From assembly GCA_041594335.1 (NCBI GenBank), contig JBFHML010000068.1, positions 1-11,131 of the forward strand: a stretch of DNA of 11,131 nucleotides. Direction: 5' to 3'. Below, one piece after another: positions 1 through 5,729 of this stretch. Numbering within the stretch: the stretch's first letter is position 1; the number at the start of each line of letters is the position of its first letter. A program made the position numbers and the translations under genes. The notes beneath the pieces are model-generated. The model worked only from the letters and a program-made list of their open reading frames with translations. It was not told the origin of the DNA and did not search any database. Origin of the DNA: JAGPUQ01 sp041594335 (GTDB lineage: Bacteria > Pseudomonadota > Gammaproteobacteria > Pseudomonadales > Porticoccaceae).

Positions 1-429
<429 letters not shown>

Positions 430-556
430 ATAATAGAGACGATTGAGCGACGGATGGATGTGTAGATCCACGCTTGTCGAAGGAAGTATAGCTTTCAACA
501 GGTTCATTTGGCGGTGCGAGATCGGCTAGTACAGCCGTAACGCGACGCAACCAGTT
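430..556 (+). other. 23S-5S internal transcribed spacer
   Basis: This is the spacer of about 127 bp between the large-subunit and 5S rRNA genes. I see no tRNA cloverleaf or open reading frame in it. It presumably carries processing stems that pair around the mature rRNA ends; the exact cleavage sites cannot be read from sequence alone. Confidence 0.7.
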
Positions 557-675
557 TGCCTGGTGATCTTAGAGACGTGGAACCACCTGATCCCATCCCG
601 AACTCAGAAGTGAAACGCGTCATCGCCGATGGTAGTGTGGGGTCTCCCCATGTGAGAGTAGGTCATCGCCAGGCT
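557..675 (+). rRNA. rrf: 5S ribosomal RNA
   Basis: This is a complete 5S rRNA gene of about 119 bases (E. coli 120). Its ends pair: TGCCTGGTGAT at 557-567 is complementary to the tail ATCGCCAGGC near 665-674. The conserved internal blocks CCCGAACTCAGAAGTGAAAC and GCCGATGGTAGTGTGGGG are present. It follows the 23S gene on the same strand and is followed ten bases later by a strong terminator, as expected for the last gene of an rRNA operon. No tRNA gene follows it. Confidence 0.97.
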
Positions 676-684
676 TTTACGTAG

Positions 685-722
685 AAACGCCCCGAGCAGT
701 CAGCTGTCCGGGGCGTTTTTTT
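685..722 (+). terminator. Intrinsic terminator of the rRNA operon
   Basis: A perfect 10-bp inverted repeat pairs AAACGCCCCG at 685-694 with CGGGGCGTTT at 709-718, around a 14-base loop. It runs into seven T residues (716-722). The GC-rich stem plus U-tract just after 5S is a textbook rho-independent terminator reading rightwards. The A residues at 685-687 give a short U-tract on the other strand, so it might also stop leftward transcription weakly. Confidence 0.93.
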
Positions 723-1011
723 GTGCGTCTACGCTGTCGAAGCGGGCTACTTTCCAACGGGCGTCGATTTGTTATCGCTGTTTAGCTGGAACGTCGGGGC
801 GCATTCCAGATGAGCGGATTCATGGGTTCCACTTGTTGGTCAGCATCCTGTGTTCCTGCGCACGCCACCCTGTGAGCTAGGGCCGTGGTGGCGATGGCCC
901 TACATCACGGTCAGCGGTGACATCGCGGCGCGGGCCCCGGGGGGAGACATTGCGGGGGCGTATGATGCGGCTGTCGACACTGCCGACGGGGTATGCCAAT
1001 GCAATGTCCGA
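723..1011. other. Intergenic region between rRNA terminator and znuB
   Basis: About 290 bp between the rRNA terminator and the convergent 3' end of znuB hold no recognisable gene. The small frames here have no family resemblance or good ribosome-binding site. A perfect 7-bp inverted repeat, TAGGGCC at 878-884 with GGCCCTA at 896-902, has an 11-base loop. A second short repeat, GTCA/TGAC, lies at 910-921. Neither is followed by a T-run on either strand. They could be part of a weak or factor-dependent end for the znuC-znuB transcript, but this is not shown. Confidence 0.5.
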
Positions 1012-1797
1012 CTAGGTGGGGCGCGCCGCCAGCGACAAACCGAATAACCCTGCTGCGCTGACCACGATCGACGGTCCGACCGGTGTATCGACCCACCAGG
1101 ACAGGCCGAGCCCCACGATAATGGCGGTCATCGCCAGGGCGCTGGCGGCGACCGCCATCTGTTCCGGGCTGCGGGTAAGGCGGCGAGCCGCGGCAGATGG
1201 AATGATCAGGAGCGCGGTGATGAGCAGCGCACCGACGGCTTTGATGCCAATGGCCACCGTCGCCGCAAGGATAAACCGCTGCAATACCCGTAGCGCAGTG
1301 ACCGGAATTCCCTCGACGCGCGCGAGGTCTTCCTGCACAGTGATGGCCACCAGCGCATTCCAGCGCCAGCCGAGGGTGGCGAGCCCGACGATCGCAAGAG
1401 CCCAGATCACGGCAACCTCGCCCGGTGTGGTGGTCAGTAGGTCACCGAACAGGAGGGCGTCCATGTTGACGCGTGCGCCGGGCGTGAGCGCCAGTGCGAC
1501 CAAACCCAGCGCAAGTGCGGAGTGGGAGAGGATGCCCAGGAGCGTGTCCGCCGGTAAGGCGCGAGAGCGTTGTAAGCCCAGCAGCAACGCGGCGAGCGCG
1601 AGGCTGGTGATCACAACGGCGAGACTGCTGCTGACCTGTAGCCAGATCCCGCCGGCAACCCCGAGTAGCGCGCCGTGAGCGAGGGTATCGCCGAAATAGG
1701 CTAGGCGCTGCCACACCATCAGGCTGCCGAGTGGGCCCGCGATCAAGGCGAGTCCCAGGCCACCGAATAGTGCCCAACCGAGAAATTCCAGGCTCAT
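1012..1797 (-). CDS. znuB: Zinc ABC transporter permease ZnuB
   Basis: This is the membrane subunit of the high-affinity zinc importer ZnuABC. It forms the inner-membrane path for zinc delivered by ZnuA and is driven by ZnuC. The 261-residue protein matches the usual length of about 260. It is very hydrophobic, with several predicted membrane spans starting at residues 5-25. The family motif of ZnuB-type (ABC-3) permeases is clear near residues 22-45: GPLGSLMVWQRLAYFGDTLAH. A conserved segment with VGALLITALLIIPSAAARR near residues 185-205 fits the part that couples to the ATPase. The ATG start lies 27 bp after the znuC stop on the same strand, preceded by a modest AGGG. It is the last gene of a zur-znuC-znuB unit and converges on the rRNA operon. 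The family also includes manganese permeases, but the neighbouring Zur and ZnuC point to zinc. Confidence 0.95.
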   Translation of the reverse strand: MSLEFLGWALFGGLGLALIAGPLGSLMVWQRLAYFGDTLAHGALLGVAGGIWLQVSSSLAVVITSLALAALLLGLQRSRALPADTLLGILSHSALALGLVALALTPGARVNMDALLFGDLLTTTPGEVAVIWALAIVGLATLGWRWNALVAITVQEDLARVEGIPVTALRVLQRFILAATVAIGIKAVGALLITALLIIPSAAARRLTRSPEQMAVAASALAMTAIIVGLGLSWWVDTPVGPSIVVSAAGLFGLSLAARPT

Positions 1798-1824
1798 GTG
1801 CCCTGACGCCTCGGCGCCCTGGCC

Positions 1825-2532
1825 TCAAGAATGGCTATGGTCGTGGTCATGGGTATAGAGTGCCGTGCGCCGACCGAACAGGGCGACAAATGCTGGGTCC
1901 TGGGAAACCTGTAACGGTGTGCCGTGACAGCAAACGTGGTGGTTCAGGCAGATCACTTCATCCGTGGCAGCCATGACAAGGTGTAGGTCATGGGAGACTA
2001 GCAGGACGCCGCAGCCGAGCCGCTGCCTGAGATCGCCAATCAGCTTGTACAACGCCTCTTGGCCGGTGACATCGACGCCCTGCACGGGTTCGTCGAGGAC
2101 CAGAAGGTCCGGGCGCCGTAACAGCGCTCGGGCGAGCAGCATCCGTTGCGTTTCGCCCCCCGACAGCGCGTGGACCGGACGGGCCCAAAGCGTTGAAATA
2201 CCCGTTTCCGATAATGCCGCGCGGCATTTGTCGGTATTTCGTTCCGCGAGGCCCAGAAAGCGGCCCACCGTTAGCGGTAACGTGGGGTCGACCGCCAGCT
2301 TTTGCGGCATATAGCCGATCCGCAGCCCGCGTTCGCGGATGATTTCGCCTTCGTCGGCGGTCAGCAAGCCGAGCGCGATGCGTACCAAGGTGGTTTTGCC
2401 GCATCCGCTGGGTCCGATTAAGGTAAGAATTTGGCCGCGCAGTAGTCTCAGGTCGATATTTTCCAGTACCGCTTGCGTGCCGAAACGCTTGCTAACGCCG
2501 CGTAACTGAACCAGTGGCTGGGCTACTGACAT
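1825..2532 (-). CDS. znuC: Zinc ABC transporter ATP-binding protein ZnuC
   Basis: This is the cytoplasmic ATPase that powers zinc import through ZnuB. In the 235-residue product I see Walker A GPSGCGKT (40-47), a Q-loop in YMPQKLAVDPTLPLTV (Gln77), the signature LSGGE (123-127), Walker B LLVLDE (143-148) and the H-loop His181. The RIGYMPQKL...TLPLTVGRFL segment is characteristic of ZnuC rather than general ABC ATPases. The last ten residues, YTHDHDHSHS, are histidine-rich and could bind zinc. I chose the ATG at 2532, which overlaps the zur stop by ten bases and suggests translational coupling. An in-frame TTG at 2541, three codons earlier, is an alternative start and lies closer to the GAAGGG upstream. 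A histidine pair and two cysteines also sit near residues 198-203 (HHVCCHG). Confidence 0.95.
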   Translation of the reverse strand: MSVAQPLVQLRGVSKRFGTQAVLENIDLRLLRGQILTLIGPSGCGKTTLVRIALGLLTADEGEIIRERGLRIGYMPQKLAVDPTLPLTVGRFLGLAERNTDKCRAALSETGISTLWARPVHALSGGETQRMLLARALLRRPDLLVLDEPVQGVDVTGQEALYKLIGDLRQRLGCGVLLVSHDLHLVMAATDEVICLNHHVCCHGTPLQVSQDPAFVALFGRRTALYTHDHDHSHS

Positions 2533-3002
2533 TGGTGGCAAAGCCCTTCGATCTCAAGCAGGTGGTGGCTTATCGCAAAGCCAGTGCGGGCAGCGGTTTT
2601 GGCAATTGCCTGGTCCAGGGAACCCGCGCAACATTCGGCTACGGAGCCGCAGCGCTTGCACAGCAAAAATAGATTCTGGTGAGGTACCTCGGGAAATGGA
2701 CAGCCGATGAAGGCGTTGCGCGACGGAATGCGGTGTATCAGTCCTTGCGTGAGTAAAAAATCCAATGCGCGATACACGGTCGGTGGCAGTACGCGATGGC
2801 CTGCTTCCGCCTCAAGTTGTTCGATCAGTGCATAGGCACCTATCGGGCAATGGCTGTTCCAGATCAACCGCAGCACGGTTTCCCGCGACGGGGTCAGTCG
2901 CGCCCGCCGCTCGCGGCACAGTCCGCGAGCCAGCGTCAACGCCGCCGTCTGGCATCGCTCGTGGTTGTGGTCGCGATGTGCGGCGCGGGTGTTCGAGATC
3001 AA
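2523..3002 (-). CDS. zur: Zinc uptake regulator Zur (Fur family)
   Basis: This is a zinc-sensing repressor that blocks zinc-uptake genes when zinc-loaded. The 159-residue protein has a Fur-type winged helix with the recognition segment PPTVYRALDFL (73-83), identical to the motif I recall from E. coli Zur. The structural zinc site is present as Cys115/Cys118 and Cys155/Cys158. The residues matching the E. coli regulatory zinc site also appear: His90, Cys101, His108 and Glu123. The start is a TTG: an in-frame stop lies just upstream, there is no ATG before the domain, and GAGGTGAG sits eight bases before the TTG. The N-terminus carries a small histidine cluster (HRDHNHERC). It heads the zur-znuC-znuB unit, with a start-stop overlap to znuC, so it probably regulates itself through the operators at 3024-3038 and 3105-3119. 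Confidence 0.94.
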   Translation of the reverse strand: MISNTRAAHRDHNHERCQTAALTLARGLCRERRARLTPSRETVLRLIWNSHCPIGAYALIEQLEAEAGHRVLPPTVYRALDFLLTQGLIHRIPSRNAFIGCPFPEVPHQNLFLLCKRCGSVAECCAGSLDQAIAKTAARTGFAISHHLLEIEGLCHQCQ

Positions 3003-3018
3003 CGGACGAGCTCACCTC

Positions 3019-3024
3019 TATAAT
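3019..3024 (+). promoter_or_regulatory. Candidate -10 element for znuA
   Basis: TATAAT, a perfect sigma-70 -10 hexamer, reads towards znuA. Its last base is the first base of the upstream candidate Zur operator. No convincing -35 lies 17 bp upstream, so the promoter may depend on other contacts or the match may be chance. It would give a leader of roughly 75-80 bases before the znuA ATG. Confidence 0.45.
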
Positions 3025-3038
3025 GTGATGAGATTACA
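3024..3038. promoter_or_regulatory. Candidate Zur operator 1 (zur/znuA intergenic)
   Basis: The inverted repeat TGTGAT-GAG-ATTACA has one mismatch in its six-base arms. It sits between the divergent zur and znuA genes, overlapping the TATAAT that faces znuA. It is 21 bp upstream of the zur start, so a bound repressor could cover promoters in both directions. It shares the TGTrAT-N3-ATTACA pattern with the element at 3105-3119. The location and AT-rich dyad in an otherwise GC-rich region support a Zur role. No binding is demonstrated. Confidence 0.7.
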
Positions 3039-3104
3039 CTAAGTATGCAAGGCTACCCAATACGCGGTTTTCGCTCAGGCTTGAGCGGCGGGTCTCTGGA
3101 GGTT

Positions 3105-3119
3105 TGTAATGTTATTACA
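3105..3119. promoter_or_regulatory. Candidate Zur operator 2 overlapping the znuA start
   Basis: The perfect inverted repeat TGTAAT-GTT-ATTACA includes the znuA ATG (3109-3111). The wider 3106-3123 stretch GTAATGTTATTACATAAC differs at one position from GTAATGTTATTACATTAC, the form I remember for alphaproteobacterial Zur boxes, which strengthens the call. Its centre is 81 bp from that of the upstream copy. Repressor here would block transcription past the start region. The same bases in RNA could fold into a weak six-pair hairpin holding the start codon. Confidence 0.7.
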
Positions 3120-4023
3120 TAACGGTATTGCCGTCGGCGCAAGCCGTCGTGCGTTGCTGTTGCTCGCGCTATGGTGCGCCTTGCCGGCGCTGGCCGCGCC
3201 GGATGGCAATAAGCCGTTGGTGGTGGCGACCCTCAAGCCCCTGGCGTTGATCGCGCAGGCGGTGCTGGGGGAGACCGCTGAGGTGCGGCAACTGTTGGCT
3301 GCCAATGTGTCGCCCCATGGTTACGCGCTGCGCATCTCTGAGCGGCGTCTGCTCGCTGAGGCGGATCTGGTGTTTTGGGTGGGGCCCAGCCTGGAGTCAT
3401 TCTTGGCAGACGCCTTGGCGGCAACTGGGTCGGGGCGCCAGCTGATCGCCGCGCAGTTGCCGGGGATGCATTGGCCAGAGGGTGCCCATGCGCATGGGGA
3501 GGAACCATTGCATCTCGATCACCATGTCTGGCTGGATCCCCGCAATGCGGCGGTGATGGCCCGTGGCTTGGTGGAGGCGTTGGTGGGTGGCGGGCAAATC
3601 GAGCCGAGCGTGCTTACCGCTGCGGTAGTGTTTGAGGAAAAGATGTCGGCGTTGGAAGCCGAGCTGGCGCGGAGCCTAGCGACCGTCCGCGATACGCCTT
3701 TCGCCGGCGATCACGATGCCTTTGGGCACTTTGCCGCACGATTTGGCTTGCATCCGGCGGGCTATTTACGCGATGCCGCCGGGCATGCCGGGGGCGCGCG
3801 CTCGGTCAGTGCCTTGCTGGCACGGAAGGATATCCACTGTCTGGTCGCAGAACCGGACTCCCGAATGGATTCTTTGCGGCACTTGGCTGCGCGCTGGGAC
3901 GCGAGGCTGGTGGTGATCGATACCCTAGGCGCGGAGTTGCCTGGATCGGCCAACTATAGCGCCCTGTTGCGATCGGTCGCACAGGGGTTTGGTACCTGTC
4001 TCGGTAGCCCGCCACCGCAGTAA
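3109..4023 (+). CDS. znuA: Zinc ABC transporter substrate-binding protein ZnuA
   Basis: This is the periplasmic protein that captures zinc and delivers it to ZnuB/ZnuC. The 304-residue precursor has a signal peptide with basic residues at 13-14, a leucine-rich core and a likely cut after ALAA (about residue 30). Expected metal ligands are His70 (in SPHGYAL), His139 (DHHVWLDP) and His202 (GDHDAFGHF), with Asp271 (DTLG) at the fourth position of the family. The histidine-rich loop before His139 is short (residues 121-139, six His). Cys244 and Cys297 may form the disulfide seen in E. coli ZnuA. The ATG is set by GGAGG six bases upstream and lies inside a candidate Zur operator. It is transcribed divergently from zur. 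A manganese-binding relative is possible by fold, but the histidine loop and neighbours favour zinc. Confidence 0.95.
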   Translation: MLLHNGIAVGASRRALLLLALWCALPALAAPDGNKPLVVATLKPLALIAQAVLGETAEVRQLLAANVSPHGYALRISERRLLAEADLVFWVGPSLESFLADALAATGSGRQLIAAQLPGMHWPEGAHAHGEEPLHLDHHVWLDPRNAAVMARGLVEALVGGGQIEPSVLTAAVVFEEKMSALEAELARSLATVRDTPFAGDHDAFGHFAARFGLHPAGYLRDAAGHAGGARSVSALLARKDIHCLVAEPDSRMDSLRHLAARWDARLVVIDTLGAELPGSANYSALLRSVAQGFGTCLGSPPPQ

Positions 4024-4096
4024 CCATTGTCTGGGGCTTGGTTGCGCCGGCGCATTCGCGGCAGCTTGCGGAGAGGGCAGAAATTCAGTACGGTAT

Positions 4097-4111
4097 ATAG
4101 CTTAAGGCTAT
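4097..4111. repeat. Short inverted repeat downstream of znuA
   Basis: ATAGC at 4097-4101 and GCTAT at 4107-4111 flank TTAAG, followed by TTTCT. It might be a feeble terminator for znuA, or part of an AT-rich promoter for the next gene (TATATA at 4094-4099, with no good -35). The rest of the 204-bp gap between znuA and the DUF1329 gene shows nothing else I can call. I see no copy of the TGTAAT-N3-ATTACA operator in it. Confidence 0.3.
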
Positions 4112-4227
4112 TTCTACTGCGCAGTCCGGTTATGGTGGTGGGCTAGCGGGGCTTCCGCCGCGTGCGTGTCCCGTGCTCCGACGTGAGCGGCGTCGTCAAT
4201 GATCACGAATTCCCTTGAGGTGCACAC

Positions 4228-5559
4228 ATGATGATGGCAAGAGCAGATGCGCGGCGCATCTGGGCAGGGTGCGCTGTGCGCAACGTCTTGCTGGCTGCGG
4301 TTATCGCAGCTGCGGGATGGGTTGTGGTCGCCGCCCCTGTTCAGGCTGCAGACGATATGGGCTATCAGGCGCTGCGGCAATGGATCGATCGCAGGGAGGT
4401 GGCCCTGCCTGCGCCCGGCGCGCGGTTGAGCATCACGGACCGCGCGGTGATAGAGGGACTGATTCCGCGGTCCGCCTGGCAATACTATCTATTTGCTGAC
4501 CTGGACATGGAAATCGCACCGACAGGCCATTACCCGCCGCCGGCGGATTGGGGTGCTCAGGTTGCGCCGGGGTATCGGTTGGATGAAACCGGTACCTTGG
4601 TTGGATTTACCGGTGGTGGGTTTCCGTTTCCCGAGATCCGCCCGGACGATCCCATGGCCGGACAGAAAGTGATTTGGAACATGCTCTGGCGTCCGGGTGC
4701 CAACAACTATGACATGCCGATGGTCACCTGGCTGCGCAGTGAAGGTGGCAAGTTGGATCGCCAGATGGAGTATACCTCTGTCAATGCGCAGTACGCGCGC
4801 GGTGAACATTGTTTGGTGCCCGGTTATGAAGAGGTTCGCGCCAAGAAAATCATGGAATTTCGGTCTCCTCGCGACATGGCTGGCGCCAAGAACATGACCA
4901 TTTCCTATGTGGATCACCACGCCGAAGACTCGGGTTGGCTGTACATGCCGGCGCAGCGCAAGCCGCGCAAAACGTTGTCCTCCGAGCGTACCGGCGAGTT
5001 GATGGGCATGGACATGATCCGGGAAGATAGCGATGGGTTCGCCGGGAAAGTCTATGAAAACGATTGGGAATATCTCGGCCGGCGAAAGGTGCTGGCTACG
5101 ATCAATGTGCCGGACAACCCGGAGTTCGGCGGCCCCCACCTCTGGGTACCCAACAAGACCCGTTGGGAGGTGCGCGATAGCCACGTGGTGTTGATTAAAC
5201 CCAAAGCAGAGGATCACCCCTATAGCTATCGAATCGTATTCATTGACGCAGAGACGTACTGGACTCACTGGATGTTTGGCTTTGACCGCCGGGACGATCA
5301 ATTGCTGCGGATGGCCCACCATTTCCTCAAATATTCGGAAAGCTACGATGAGGAGGAGCCACAGCAAGCGCCTTTCGTGGAGCAGGATTTCTCCAAGAAC
5401 GTTGGCCACCATGTGTTCCTGCATTTAGGCGAAACGGACATCAACGCCAAAAAGCCGCACGCCACCATGACCCACTGTTACACCAACAAGCGGGAGTTTT
5501 CGGCGGCGCGAGCGAAACAGTTCTTTTCGCTACGTAACATGATCAGCGGTCGCCGCTGA
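4228..5559 (+). CDS. DUF1329 domain-containing exported protein
   Basis: The 443-residue precursor has a signal peptide: basic residues at 5-18, a hydrophobic stretch at 19-38 and a likely cut after VQA (residue 40). It is therefore probably periplasmic. I assign DUF1329 from GFPFPEI near 131-137, the following G-x-K-V-I-W-N segment (145-151) and SGWLYMPAQRKPRK (235-248). That family is thought to have a LolB-like fold, with a cavity suited to lipid or another hydrophobic ligand; the biochemical role is not established. The N-terminal 120 residues look divergent from typical members. There is no lipobox cysteine at the cleavage site, so it is not a lipoprotein. GAGGTG lies five bases before the first of three consecutive ATG codons. 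The DUF1302 gene follows on the same strand after a structured spacer, a pairing seen in many Proteobacteria. The family call is good; the function is unknown. Confidence 0.82.
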   Translation: MMMARADARRIWAGCAVRNVLLAAVIAAAGWVVVAAPVQAADDMGYQALRQWIDRREVALPAPGARLSITDRAVIEGLIPRSAWQYYLFADLDMEIAPTGHYPPPADWGAQVAPGYRLDETGTLVGFTGGGFPFPEIRPDDPMAGQKVIWNMLWRPGANNYDMPMVTWLRSEGGKLDRQMEYTSVNAQYARGEHCLVPGYEEVRAKKIMEFRSPRDMAGAKNMTISYVDHHAEDSGWLYMPAQRKPRKTLSSERTGELMGMDMIREDSDGFAGKVYENDWEYLGRRKVLATINVPDNPEFGGPHLWVPNKTRWEVRDSHVVLIKPKAEDHPYSYRIVFIDAETYWTHWMFGFDRRDDQLLRMAHHFLKYSESYDEEEPQQAPFVEQDFSKNVGHHVFLHLGETDINAKKPHATMTHCYTNKREFSAARAKQFFSLRNMISGRR

Positions 5560-5561
5560 TC
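5541..5561 (+). repeat. Perfect 9-bp stem-loop over the DUF1329 stop codon
   Basis: The arms GATCAGCGG (5541-5549) and CCGCTGATC (5553-5561) flank the loop TCG, and the TGA stop codon (5557-5559) lies in the right arm. No T-run follows, so this is not a standard intrinsic terminator. In RNA it would be a stable hairpin right at the end of the first gene, and could protect the upstream message or shape expression of the next gene. Confidence 0.6.
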
Positions 5562-5723
5562 TGCGTCCCTACCGCGCGTTGCCCTGTTGACCCAGGCAGC
5601 GCGGGTTGGGCGAGGCCTTTCCTACGCTGTCGATCAGCTGATTCGCCGAGGAGTCGGCGACGTGCCAATGCCGCGTATTTGCCGGGCACGGGGAGTCGAG
5701 ACCTTCCTGGATACCGATAAGAA
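5562..5723 (+). other. Structured spacer between DUF1329 and DUF1302 genes
   Basis: This spacer holds several inverted repeats close together. They are the palindrome ATCAGCTGAT (5633-5642); a perfect 7-bp stem, TCGCCGA (5643-5649) with TCGGCGA (5654-5660), loop GGAG; and a 6-bp pair, CGTGCC (5661-5666) with GGCACG (5685-5690). None is followed by a T-run. The DUF1329 reading frame stays open after its stop up to the TGA at 5725-5727. This allows a short frame from a GTG at 5662 (GAGGAG at 5648-5653) that would end at the start of the DUF1302 gene. I see no recognisable promoter. Confidence 0.4.
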
Positions 5724-5729
5724 GTGAGA

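Noticed and set aside
430..556. Possible tRNA in the 23S-5S spacer
   Set aside because: No cloverleaf arms or TTCGA-type T-loop in the right arrangement; it is too divergent from any tRNA.
850..1047. Small plus-strand frame in the gap before znuB
   Set aside because: It has no ribosome-binding site, no recognisable sequence, and runs into the 3' end of znuB.
4489..5424. Minus-strand open frame of 311 codons opposite the DUF1329 gene
   Set aside because: The plus-strand gene has a signal peptide, ribosome-binding site and family motifs. The reverse frame has none of these and is a shadow.
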